Below are positions 33,838 to 42,483 of a DNA stretch of 62,581 bases, piece by piece. This DNA is from CSP1-1 sp035620615. Lineage in GTDB: Archaea; Thermoproteota; Nitrososphaeria; Nitrososphaerales; Nitrosopumilaceae. Numbering within the stretch: position 1 is the stretch's first letter; each line of letters begins with the position of its first letter. A program made the translations under genes and the position numbers. The notes below the pieces were generated by a model, which ran no database searches, was not told where the DNA came from, and saw only the letters and a program-made list of their open reading frames with translations. The stretch lies in contig DASPGM010000015.1 of assembly GCA_035620615.1 (NCBI GenBank), positions 1 through 62,581 on the forward strand. Reading direction: 5' to 3'.

Positions 33838-35286
33838 CTATTTTGTTGGCAATTCAACAAAATTTTGAATTTGTTCCTTGTTTACTATTGGTAGAATAAA
33901 TTCAAATGTTGCTCCCCCCTCATGATTATTTTGTGCTGATATAGTTCCACCATGTGCTTCAATTATTCCCTTACACAAAAATAATCCTAGTCCCGTTCCT
34001 GACTGCTCTCCATATTTAATTCCCTTTGTAACAAATTTTTCAAAAATCCTTGGTAAAATTTCAATAGGAATTCCTAAACCTGTATCAGCTACTCTCACAT
34101 GAATTTTATTTTTATCGGAATAAACATGTGTCTCTACAGTTATAGTTCCTTTTGGAGTAAATTTTATAGAATTATTTAGAAGATTTCTAAACACCTGCCC
34201 AATTCTTATCCTATCTACTTCTACTATGATATTTTCATCAAGATTTTCTTTAATTATAATAGGTTTTTTTAGATTTACTTTAAGGGATTTGGTAATTTCT
34301 AAAATTATGTCATTAATTGGTAATTTTTCTAATTGTAATTCTAATCGATTTCCCTCAATTCGAGTTACATCAAGCACTGCCCCCGCCAAGTCTTGTAGCT
34401 TATTTGCAAGCACAAATACCCCATCCCATGCTTCTTTCTGGTCGATATCTCCAGATTTTGCTAATTCTGCAAAACCCAAAATGGGTTGAATAGGACTTTT
34501 TAATTCATGTGAGGCAATTCCAATAAACTCGTCTTTCATTTTATCTAACACTTTTAATTTTTCATTTGCTTTTTTTAATTCTATTGTTTTCAAGTCCACT
34601 TCTTTTTTCAACTCACCATTAATTTGACTAATAAAAAATCCAATTGTAGCAGCAATTGCTCCAACAATAGTTATAATTAAAATCTGTCCAGTTAGTGAAT
34701 CTCTCTCATAATCTTCAATTTGATTGGTAGATTCATCCTTTAACAATGATAATGATATCAGAGTTGAATCTAACTCATCACCTAACTGTTTTTCCATTCC
34801 ACGGATCTGTTCTAGAATATGCTCATTGTTTAACTCCAAAAATAATTTTTCAACTAGATTTTCATACTCACTATATTTTGTATCTATATTTGATAATTTT
34901 TTATTTAGTATCTCAAATTCTGGTCCTGATTTTTCATACATAATATTATTTGCTCCAACATTTGCAATGTTTTTAGCTCTCTCAATATTGGAATTGATCG
35001 TCCTATCACTAAACCAAAAATCTACCTTAGTTTTTTCTAATTCTTCTATATTGCTAGTTTCCGATAATCTCAAAATTTTTTCAAGATTCATTGCTTGGTT
35101 GGATTTTTGGAATTTAATTTCTGATACTATTTCATATAGTGGCGTATACTGTTCAGAAATAAGAATAATTTCATTACTAACTTTTGACATTTGAAAAACT
35201 CCATACATTACGGTAATTCCTAATAGTAAAATAATAACTCCAACTAGCCCGCCAATTTTAAAACTTGTTTTTGAATTCTTAAACAA
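33838..35286 (-). CDS. Membrane sensor histidine kinase
   Basis: The protein has 482 residues. TM1 is about 11-30; an extracytoplasmic helical domain (about 31-198), four-helix-bundle-like, is followed by TM2 (about 200-220) and a coiled-coil linker. HisKA: FIGIASHELKSPIQPILGFA with His260. HATPase_c: RNLLNNSIKFTPKG (N box), ADTGLGIPIEILPRIFEKF (G1/F) and GTGLGLFLCKGIIEAHGG (G2). No HAMP or PAS is seen. It probably phosphorylates the receiver encoded just downstream. The ligand is unknown. Confidence 0.9.
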   Translation of the reverse strand: MFKNSKTSFKIGGLVGVIILLLGITVMYGVFQMSKVSNEIILISEQYTPLYEIVSEIKFQKSNQAMNLEKILRLSETSNIEELEKTKVDFWFSDRTINSNIERAKNIANVGANNIMYEKSGPEFEILNKKLSNIDTKYSEYENLVEKLFLELNNEHILEQIRGMEKQLGDELDSTLISLSLLKDESTNQIEDYERDSLTGQILIITIVGAIAATIGFFISQINGELKKEVDLKTIELKKANEKLKVLDKMKDEFIGIASHELKSPIQPILGFAELAKSGDIDQKEAWDGVFVLANKLQDLAGAVLDVTRIEGNRLELQLEKLPINDIILEITKSLKVNLKKPIIIKENLDENIIVEVDRIRIGQVFRNLLNNSIKFTPKGTITVETHVYSDKNKIHVRVADTGLGIPIEILPRIFEKFVTKGIKYGEQSGTGLGLFLCKGIIEAHGGTISAQNNHEGGATFEFILPIVNKEQIQNFVELPTK

Positions 35287-35432
35287 TTATTTTACCTCCA
35301 TATGTTATCATTAAACTCTAATAACCCAAATCTCCAAAAATAACATCTATTCATACAGATTTTATGTAAAACAACTAGTATCTGTAAATGTCTGATCAAA
35401 ATGGACAGACATGGATGGACTGGAAAATCTTT

Positions 35433-36428
35433 CTAATCCTCTGAAAGGAACTTATCTACTTCTATTGCTGCCATGCATCCAAAACCTGCTGCTGTAATTG
35501 CTTGACGGTATCTTCTATCATGAACATCTCCAGCAGCAAAAACGCCCTTCACACTAGTTTTGGAATTTCCTTTAAGAACGATATAACCTTGATCATCTAG
35601 TTCAATCTGATTTGTAAAAAGTTTTGTGTTTGGATCATGACCTATGGCGACAAAAATTCCTCCTACATCTAGTGTACTTTTCTCATTTGTATTAGTATCT
35701 TTTAAAACTACTTTCTGAACTTTTCCATTTCCAATAATCTCGTCTACTGTTTTATTCCAATGAAACTTGATCTTTTTATCTGCAAAAGCTCTTTCTTGCA
35801 TTACTTTACTTGCTCTGAGTTGATCTCTTCTATGTACCAAATGAATAGTAGATGCAAATTTTGTAAGAAATGTAGCTTCCTCTATTGCAGAATCTCCTCC
35901 TCCTGCAACAACTAATTCTTGATTTCTAAAAAATGGACCATCACATGTTGCACAATACGACACACCTTTTCCAGCATAGGTTGTTTCCCCCTTCAATCCA
36001 ATCTTTCTTGGATTAGCTCCCGTGCAAATTATTACTGCTTTTCCTTCATATTCTTGAGATGCAGTAAGTACTTTGAATGGTTGGTGATTAAAATCAACGT
36101 TGACTACTTCGTCATCAACAATAGTAGTTCCCATTCTCTCTGTTTGCTTTCTAATATTTATCATAAGATCAGGTCCCATTATACCATTTTCAAATCCTGG
36201 ATAGTTTTCTACATCGGTTGTGTTGACAAGCTGACCTCCTGGGAGAATTCCTGAAAGAATTAGTGTATCGTGCCTCGCACGAGAACAATATATTCCTGCG
36301 GTATACCCAGCAGGTCCAGCTCCAATTATTATTACATCAAACTTTGTCTTTTTTTCTTTTAGTTTTTTTGGAATATCTTTTTCTAAATTTTTTCCTACTT
36401 GCTGAGCATCATTAGTGCTTGACATCAT
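35433..36428 (-). CDS. trxB: Thioredoxin-disulfide reductase
   Basis: The 331-residue flavoenzyme has an unusual lysine-rich 30-residue N-terminal extension (NLEKDIPKKLKEKKTK). Then come VIIIGAGPAGYTAGIYCSRA (FAD), the redox CATC motif (Cys159 and Cys162), VVAGGGDSAIEEATFL (NADPH) and GVFAAGDVHDRRYRQAITAAG (FAD). It reduces thioredoxin with NADPH. The NADPH-contact HRRDQLRASK is intact, supporting NADPH over F420 use. With DsbA and MsrB genes in the window it belongs to the thiol-redox set. Confidence 0.93.
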   Translation of the reverse strand: MMSSTNDAQQVGKNLEKDIPKKLKEKKTKFDVIIIGAGPAGYTAGIYCSRARHDTLILSGILPGGQLVNTTDVENYPGFENGIMGPDLMINIRKQTERMGTTIVDDEVVNVDFNHQPFKVLTASQEYEGKAVIICTGANPRKIGLKGETTYAGKGVSYCATCDGPFFRNQELVVAGGGDSAIEEATFLTKFASTIHLVHRRDQLRASKVMQERAFADKKIKFHWNKTVDEIIGNGKVQKVVLKDTNTNEKSTLDVGGIFVAIGHDPNTKLFTNQIELDDQGYIVLKGNSKTSVKGVFAAGDVHDRRYRQAITAAGFGCMAAIEVDKFLSED

Positions 36429-36444
36429 TCAATAAATCCGAAAC

Positions 36445-37230
36445 TCACGAATTTAAATCAAGCACCAAATCTTCAAGAATTTTTTGATGTTTTTTGCAGA
36501 GTTTCCCAATCTCAATCTGAGAGTAAAGTAATTCTTTTTGCCAATGTGGGTTAAAAAGACGGCATTCTTTTTGATTACAAAATGGATCTCCTGTAAGGTA
36601 ATAAAATAAGGCTTGCATGGAATAGCCCTCTACTATTGATGATAATCGCTTATCATTATATTCTAAATATTTGCCTCGATATTTTTTCTTAATTAATTCC
36701 AGGTTTAATCCATGTGTAATATTAGAAATCAAATCAATATAGTATTCTTTTGGTTTGGCAGGGGCTTCTATTATTCCGGTGATGGAAATTATTGATGGAT
36801 TTGAACATATTATAGCCCTTCCGTGATATCTATAATCGTTATAATTATAAGTGCACATCAATTTATTTGTAAAAATTAGATGAAAATATTCCATTGTTTT
36901 TTCTTCTTTTGAAACAATATTTTGCAGAACTTTTTGAAATTCAAATCCATCATACATTATAATATTGTTAGTTTTTGAAAGGCTTTGAAAATTATTTTCT
37001 TCATATTCGATTTCTTTTTCGGTAGGTGAATGAATCTCAAATGGTTTTATTCCATTTGTGATTCTACATGATGCCAGTTGTTTTGCAGTAGTTTTTTGAA
37101 TATCTGAGAAAATATTTTTACGAACCTCTGTATCTATTTTGAATTTATTTCGGATAAAATCTGCCAGATGCTTAATTTTTATTTCTGGTATTGACGGTTC
37201 ATCGTATAGAAAAATTTTGGAAATTTTCAA
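36445..37230 (-). CDS. Uncharacterised archaeal protein, possibly DUF6775 putative metallopeptidase
   Basis: In this 261-residue protein, the N-terminus (KISKIFLYDEPSIPEIKIKH) and the C-terminal CNQKECRLFNPHWQKELLY with IGKLCKKHQKIL contain conserved-looking Cys and His. The central EGYSMQALFYYLTGDPFC block also stands out. No HExxH motif is visible. From memory it resembles the family named DUF6775 in archaea, but I cannot verify this. It sits between trxB and thi4, all on the same strand (16- and 23-nt gaps), so it may be cotranscribed with redox/thiamine genes. Confidence 0.55.
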   Translation of the reverse strand: MKISKIFLYDEPSIPEIKIKHLADFIRNKFKIDTEVRKNIFSDIQKTTAKQLASCRITNGIKPFEIHSPTEKEIEYEENNFQSLSKTNNIIMYDGFEFQKVLQNIVSKEEKTMEYFHLIFTNKLMCTYNYNDYRYHGRAIICSNPSIISITGIIEAPAKPKEYYIDLISNITHGLNLELIKKKYRGKYLEYNDKRLSSIVEGYSMQALFYYLTGDPFCNQKECRLFNPHWQKELLYSQIEIGKLCKKHQKILEDLVLDLNS

Positions 37231-37253
37231 TAAAATATTTGTAATTAAGTTAG

Positions 37254-38072
37254 TTATCTGTCTAACTCTTTAATTTTTGCCGCAGTAACTTCTGCAGCTT
37301 TTTTACCTGAATATAACATAGACCCAAAAGTTGGTCCCATTCTTGCTAAACCAAATGTCTCTGTTACTGACATTCCTGCCACAACTAATCCTGGATAGAT
37401 TTCACCTGTCTTTTCAACAACATGTTCTTCCCCACTATCAACCCACATAGGATTCATTCCCTTCCATTCAACTAACTTTCTATCTACAAGACGTTTTACT
37501 GCAACTGAATCATGACCTGATGAATCAATCACCATTTTTGATTCTAATGCTACTGGATCCACACATGTGATGTTTCTTGGTAATGCCGATACAGGCATCC
37601 AGTTAACTACAACTCCTGCAACTCTACCATTCTTTAATACTAAATCGTCAAATTTTGTTAAATTCAAAAACTTTACTCCCGAATCACATGCAGCTGCAAT
37701 CAATTTTGAAACTGCATGAGGTCCTGGTGTAAGATATAATCCATTTGCAACTTTCTTATATGGAATACCAAGTTCATCCCAAATCTTTTGAGCGGGTTCT
37801 CTTACAGTTACTGGATTCATCATATATCCTCCTAACCAATATCCGCCACCAAGATAGTTATTTTGCTCAATAATCAAAACTTTAAAACCCATCGAAGATA
37901 GTTCTCGTCCTGCAGTCAAACCTGCAGGACCTGCACCAATTATAATTACATCTGATTCAGCTCTATCTATTAAAACCGAATGAAATTCATCTGCAATTGC
38001 TTTAGTAATGTCAACCTCTCTTACATCTGTAAAAATTTTTTTGGGCCTTTCCTGGTTGATTGATTCTTGCAT
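37254..38072 (-). CDS. thi4: Thiazole synthase Thi4 with Cys in the active site
   Basis: This 272-residue protein makes the thiamine thiazole (ADP-thiazole) from NAD and glycine. SDVIIIGAGPAGLTAGRELS (about 40-59) binds NAD, EQNNYLGGGYWLGGYMMNP follows and the FGLARMGPTFGSMLYSG C-terminal block is typical. Residues 167-174 read NITCVDPV: Cys170 aligns with the sulfur-donating Cys205 of yeast Thi4, whereas methanogen enzymes have His there and use free sulfide. No TPP riboswitch is seen upstream. Its start ATG is 38072. Confidence 0.9.
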   Translation of the reverse strand: MQESINQERPKKIFTDVREVDITKAIADEFHSVLIDRAESDVIIIGAGPAGLTAGRELSSMGFKVLIIEQNNYLGGGYWLGGYMMNPVTVREPAQKIWDELGIPYKKVANGLYLTPGPHAVSKLIAAACDSGVKFLNLTKFDDLVLKNGRVAGVVVNWMPVSALPRNITCVDPVALESKMVIDSSGHDSVAVKRLVDRKLVEWKGMNPMWVDSGEEHVVEKTGEIYPGLVVAGMSVTETFGLARMGPTFGSMLYSGKKAAEVTAAKIKELDR

Positions 38073-38136
38073 GCATTAATCCAAAGTAAAACCCATTAAT
38101 AGTTTCCTCATTTTTAATAGAATCTTATTAAACTAG

Positions 38137-38433
38137 TTACTTTGAAAGAAATTTTTGATTCTTTTCAATTTCAATTTTTTTCGGCAACGAGGATATTTGG
38201 TTCCTTCTTAACTGGGCTAGGTCTTTTACCATATTTTTTTTCAATTGATTTATGCTGTTCTGTTTTATTTGCTCGTTATACATTTTATGTAAACAGTTAC
38301 TGCAAATTCTATCAGATGCTCCCATCCCTTCAGGAGGAGTAATTCCGATAATCTTAAATCTTGATCTTGATGTTTTCAAACTTCGTGGTAGAAAAATTTG
38401 TTTACAAGAATAACAACGATTATCCATTAACAT
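38137..38433 (-). CDS. Small zinc-ribbon protein
   Basis: The protein has 98 residues; the start could be either of two in-frame ATGs six bases apart. RCYSCKQIFLPRSLK and DRICSNCLHKMY give two CxxC knuckles about 38 residues apart, one likely zinc site. The rest is basic, with helices rich in Lys, Gln and Asn. A nucleic-acid-binding role is likely. The sulfite reductase gene is divergent, and the shared palindrome lies 47-67 bp upstream of this start codon. Confidence 0.6.
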   Translation of the reverse strand: MLMDNRCYSCKQIFLPRSLKTSRSRFKIIGITPPEGMGASDRICSNCLHKMYNEQIKQNSINQLKKNMVKDLAQLRRNQISSLPKKIEIEKNQKFLSK

Positions 38434-38479
38434 CTTATCTTTACAGTCCTAAAAAAACATACGTGCTTTGGTTATTGAT

Positions 38480-38500
38480 TTAGGTATTAGTATTGCCTAA
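38480..38500 (-). promoter_or_regulatory. Imperfect palindrome in the sulfite-reductase divergent region
   Basis: TTAGGTA-TTAGTAT-TGCCTAA is a dyad with 7-nt arms and a 7-nt spacer; only one arm position breaks symmetry. Read on the minus strand it matches the tusA-cysK element at 18 of 21 positions. It lies about 142 nt before the reductase start. Confidence 0.45.
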
Positions 38501-38641
38501 TTTAATACACTACACTTTTACAAAATACATCTATGATTTGAGATAGTTATTGTGGCAAGATATGGTAAGAATATAGTAAATAACGATTAAAATTCCTCCT
38601 CTCAAAAATTTATATCTAAACTCAAAGAACCTTTTTTAATA

Positions 38642-40450
38642 TTGAATATATCTAATCTTAAACAATCTGATTATAATCCTAAATTGCCTAGAGTAAATTG
38701 GGCAAAAATTGAAGAAGCAGATAATTTTGCTAAAACTGTAAAGCTATTTCGACAAGGAAAAATTGATCACGATAATTTTAGGCGTTTTAGATTACAACAT
38801 GGCGCCTATGGCACAAGAATGACTGATGATTATGCAATGGTTCGAATTAAAATTCCAGCGGGGGAAATTACCGCAGCACAATTAGAAAAAATCGCTCAAC
38901 TTAGTGAGATGTTTTCTATTGGAAGTGCTCATATTTCTACAAGACAAAACATTCAGCTTCATTGGGTAATCTTAGAAGATGTATCAGAAATTATGCGTGG
39001 ATTAACTGAAGTTGGTTTGACCTCAAGAGAAGCATGTGGAAACACAGTTCGTAATATAATGTGTAGTCCTCTTGCTGGTATATGTAGTGCTGAAGAATTT
39101 GATGTAACTCCATATGCCATTGCTACTGCAAAGTTTCTTTTAAGAAACCCATTAAATCAAAATCTTCCACGGAAATTTAAATTCAATTTTACATGCTGTG
39201 AAAAACATGGAATGGTAAGAATGGTTGATGTTGGATTAATACCACAGTTAAGGGATCTTGACGGAATGAAGCAACGTGGTTTTAAAATATTTTTAGGTGG
39301 AGGTCTTGGTAACAAATCTTTTGTTGGACATCAATTAGAAGATTTTACATCTGAAGATGATTTATTGTATACTTCTATTGCAGTTTTGAGAATATTTGAC
39401 AGAATGGGTGATCGAAAAAATATGGCAAGAAACAGAATGAGGTATTTAGTTGACGAGATGGGTTGGGAAAAATTTCAAAACTTGGTTTTAAAAGAAAGAG
39501 CAATTGTAAGAGCTACTCAATCTGTAATTGTAAAACTTGATGTAGATGATACTCCTATTGATATCAAAAGACCAATAACAGTATCCGGAACTGATGGAAA
39601 ACCAATCCCAGATGGATTCTCTCGTTGGATTAAAAGTTCGACTTTTAAACAAAAACAAGATGGATATTATTCAGTTTTTATTAATTTAGAAGCTGGTGAT
39701 ATTACATCCAACCATCTTCGTGCTCTCGCAAAAATATGTAGAGAATTTTCAGCAGAAGGATTTGCAAGAAATGGATTCTCTCAAGATATAGTCTTTAGAT
39801 GGATTCATGAAAGCGAACTTCCTAGATTATATTCTCATTTAATTGAAGTTGGGCTAGCAAATCCTGGAGCACTTACTATGGCATCCCCAATAGGATGTTC
39901 TGGAACAACCTCATGTAATTTGGCACTTACTAACTCTCATAGGCTTGCCAAAGAAATTCAGCGTAAGTTCCTTGAATTAAAATTGGATGAGGATGATGAC
40001 TTGCGAGATTCTACTATTAAGATTAGTGGATGCCCTAATTCTTGTGGACAGCATGAAATAGCTACCATTGGATTTTACGGTGGTGGGGGACGAGTTGGTA
40101 GAGATATGTATCCGCTTTATCAGATGTCGCTTGGCGGACGTTCAGATGGAAATACAATGTTAGGAATAAACTGTATGCGCGTTCCTGCTAAAAGAATAAT
40201 CCCAGTAATTCTGAAAATAATAGAATCATTTAAGAAAAATAAAAAAGTTGGGGATACACTTGCGTCATGGATCAATAGGATTGTAAGTGGAAATGAAAAT
40301 TCTGAAATAAAATCTGTAAATGATATGAAACAATTTCTTTCTCCGCTTATTATGCCACCTACTAAAGAAGAGGATGCAGATTTTTATTTGGATTATGGAA
40401 GTGATAAAAACTACCACACAATCACTGGAAAGGGTGAATGTGCTGCTTGA
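38642..40450 (+). CDS. Ferredoxin-dependent nitrite/sulfite reductase
   Basis: This siroheme/4Fe-4S enzyme has 602 residues. Ferredoxin-like lobes (FRRFRLQHGAYGTRMTDDYA and IGSAHISTRQNIQLHWV) are followed by the siroheme-cluster ligands GCSGTTSC (Cys419, Cys425) and SGCPNSCGQHEIA (Cys464, Cys468) in the canonical C-x5-C, C-x3-C spacing. A rhodanese gene overlaps its end, favouring sulfite reduction, but assimilatory nitrite reduction is equally possible in an ammonia oxidiser. The start is TTG 38642, with TTTATATC about 31 nt upstream. PAPS-reduction genes are not in view. Confidence 0.85.
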   Translation: MNISNLKQSDYNPKLPRVNWAKIEEADNFAKTVKLFRQGKIDHDNFRRFRLQHGAYGTRMTDDYAMVRIKIPAGEITAAQLEKIAQLSEMFSIGSAHISTRQNIQLHWVILEDVSEIMRGLTEVGLTSREACGNTVRNIMCSPLAGICSAEEFDVTPYAIATAKFLLRNPLNQNLPRKFKFNFTCCEKHGMVRMVDVGLIPQLRDLDGMKQRGFKIFLGGGLGNKSFVGHQLEDFTSEDDLLYTSIAVLRIFDRMGDRKNMARNRMRYLVDEMGWEKFQNLVLKERAIVRATQSVIVKLDVDDTPIDIKRPITVSGTDGKPIPDGFSRWIKSSTFKQKQDGYYSVFINLEAGDITSNHLRALAKICREFSAEGFARNGFSQDIVFRWIHESELPRLYSHLIEVGLANPGALTMASPIGCSGTTSCNLALTNSHRLAKEIQRKFLELKLDEDDDLRDSTIKISGCPNSCGQHEIATIGFYGGGGRVGRDMYPLYQMSLGGRSDGNTMLGINCMRVPAKRIIPVILKIIESFKKNKKVGDTLASWINRIVSGNENSEIKSVNDMKQFLSPLIMPPTKEEDADFYLDYGSDKNYHTITGKGECAA

Positions 40451-41250
40451 GTAAAGAAAAAACTCTACGCGTTACTACTGATACTGATACACTTCGCTCA
40501 GAGATTCGTGACAAAAGCATTCAAGTAATAGATGTAAGAAGAGAAGAAGAATATAAGAAGAGTCACATCCCTACTGCGGTAAATTTGCCACTTGCAACTT
40601 TATTATCAGATGATACCCCTGAGCGTGTAGTTAAGCTTGTAAATAATCTTGGAATAGATGACGAAACTTCTGTAGTTGTTTATGATGATACATTTGGCGC
40701 TTTGGCATCTAGAGTTGCTTGGACATTAGAATATTTGGGGCATAACGATGTTTCCTTACTGGAAATGACATATGGGCAGTGGAATAATTTAGGCCTTGAA
40801 ACAGATTCTAAAATCCCTTCTATTTCCTCAAAAAACCACTCTATAAAACTTCATCCAGAAATTATGGCAACCGTTGATTATCTGGAAAAAGCTAAAGAAA
40901 ACAAAGATGTAATTTTGATGGATAATCGTGAAAGATTAAATTTCTTAGAGCAGCATATTCCTGGTGCAATTAACATCCCATATAGAACTCTTGGAACCGC
41001 AGATAAAATTTTACTTTCAAAAGACGAAATGAAAAGATTACTTGAAAATAGACGAATACGCTCTGATGCTGAAATTATAACATATTGTGGTAGTGTAGGA
41101 ACACTTTCTGGATTAGCATATTATGCTTTAAAATCAGTTAACCTTCCAAATGTGAAATTATACGTTCGTTCATTTAAGGAATGGAAAAGTCTGAACAAAC
41201 CAATTGGAAAACAAGAAAATGCAAACTATTGGGATCTTTCTGCTGAATGA
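40447..41250 (+). CDS. Two-domain sulfurtransferase (thiosulfate/3-mercaptopyruvate, rhodanese)
   Basis: The product is 267 residues. I place the start at TTG 40447, which overlaps the TGA stop of the reductase (TTGA), giving translational coupling. The first rhodanese domain is non-catalytic: the loop VVYDDTFGALASR has Asp where Cys would be. The second holds the active loop TYCGSVGT with Cys214. DVRREEEYKKSHIPTAVNLP and DNRERLNFLEQHIPGAINIP are the rhodanese substrate motifs. It could move sulfane sulfur made or consumed by its operon partner. Confidence 0.9.
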   Translation: MSKEKTLRVTTDTDTLRSEIRDKSIQVIDVRREEEYKKSHIPTAVNLPLATLLSDDTPERVVKLVNNLGIDDETSVVVYDDTFGALASRVAWTLEYLGHNDVSLLEMTYGQWNNLGLETDSKIPSISSKNHSIKLHPEIMATVDYLEKAKENKDVILMDNRERLNFLEQHIPGAINIPYRTLGTADKILLSKDEMKRLLENRRIRSDAEIITYCGSVGTLSGLAYYALKSVNLPNVKLYVRSFKEWKSLNKPIGKQENANYWDLSAE

Positions 41251-41259
41251 ATAATATTT

Positions 41260-42360
41260 TTAGGTTTGAGATACTTCACTTCGTAACTTTTGGGTCACAG
41301 TAGCTTCAATATCATCAAAAACATCCAACATTTTCTTCTTATTTTCATGTAAATAATCAATTCCTCTGTCTTTTAATCTGATTTTCCATAATCTTATTTC
41401 TCTATGGCTCTCAAAAAATTGGTCTATCATTTGCTGACCAAATTTTGACGAATCAATAAATAAATCAAAATTTTCAATTGTTTTTTCAATATCTTCTTCT
41501 TCAATTGATGATTTTACTGTTTGAATTGCTTGACTAAGCTCTTTTAGATTTTTAATTGAACTTGGTAATTTCTTCTGAGTTAATCCAAGAAAACCTTTCT
41601 TTTCTGCGCCAATTTTTTTTGCCATTTCTGGTGCAAGATCATATGTATCTATTTTACTAAATCCCTGCTGTTTTTGATGTTTGACTACTAAACCTTTTTC
41701 AATTAATTTTGAAAGAGCATCTAGAGCATCTGCTTTATCAAGAAAAGTAGTCCATACCATTGCACCAATTGTATGATAACCTTGTCTAATAGACTCTAAA
41801 ACAACAATTTCAACAATTCGCTTAAACCCTTCTTCAATTCTGACATTTACAAAATCTTTATCTTTTACAGCTCTTTTTGCATTTTTTACATCGATTTCAA
41901 TTGCACGCTTTAATGCTTCAATTGATTCAGGTATTTGATTTAACAGAGAAAGAAAACATGCTTTGTTATACCATGCCATTCCATAGGTTGGTTCAGACTC
42001 GATTGCTTTCTCAATAGAGTCAAGTGCCTTTGCATAGTTTTTTTGCTCATAATGTACTAACGCTTTTAAATTCCAAGCTTCAGCGTTAGTTACATCAATA
42101 TCCAAAATCTTATCATACACTCTTAAGGCATCAGCATGTTCATCTAAATGGAATCTTGCGTATCCTAATTTTAAAAGTGCATCCACGTTATCTGGGTCAA
42201 TTCTTAAAACTTGCTCAAAAACTTGTGCCGCATCTTCGAGTTTCTCATCTGCCATTAAATTAACGCCTTTTTTGAAAAGTTTGTTTCTATTATAATCCGC
42301 ATCAGTGAGACTGGTCTCTTCTATTTTTTCCTCTACTTTCTTTTTGAAGGGTTTTTTCAT
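41260..42360 (-). CDS. TPR protein with C-terminal helical/winged-helix-like region
   Basis: The 366 residues start with a basic PFKKKVEEKIEE segment, then four to five TPR units (FKKGVNLMADEKLEDAAQVF, LGYARFHLDEHADALRVYDK, LKALVHYEQKNYAKALDSIE, YNKACFLSLLNQIPESIEAL). Residues 190-270 look like a winged helix (RQGYHTIGAMVWTTFLDK, LSKLIEKGLVVKHQ). The rest is helical. This pattern suggests a scaffold that also contacts nucleic acid or a regulator. It is convergent with the rhodanese gene. Confidence 0.75.
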   Translation of the reverse strand: MKKPFKKKVEEKIEETSLTDADYNRNKLFKKGVNLMADEKLEDAAQVFEQVLRIDPDNVDALLKLGYARFHLDEHADALRVYDKILDIDVTNAEAWNLKALVHYEQKNYAKALDSIEKAIESEPTYGMAWYNKACFLSLLNQIPESIEALKRAIEIDVKNAKRAVKDKDFVNVRIEEGFKRIVEIVVLESIRQGYHTIGAMVWTTFLDKADALDALSKLIEKGLVVKHQKQQGFSKIDTYDLAPEMAKKIGAEKKGFLGLTQKKLPSSIKNLKELSQAIQTVKSSIEEEDIEKTIENFDLFIDSSKFGQQMIDQFFESHREIRLWKIRLKDRGIDYLHENKKKMLDVFDDIEATVTQKLRSEVSQT

Positions 42361-42483
42361 ACAGATTACTTTAACGAATTTTCTCTAGATAAATACTATT
42401 CCCAATATTTTCCTTGTTCTTCTAAGATCCCCCTGGATTTCAAATGGTAAATACAAAAATACTTCATAATTCCATCTTCGGTA

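Noticed and set aside
35388..35444. 18-codon frame MSDQNGQTWMDWKIFLIL beside trxB
   Set aside because: Very short, overlaps the 3' end of trxB, and no TATA box lies at leaderless distance. A chance frame is as likely.
38073..38136. TPP riboswitch upstream of thi4
   Set aside because: The 64-nt gap is too short and AT-rich; the conserved CUGAGA and ACCUGA motifs are absent.
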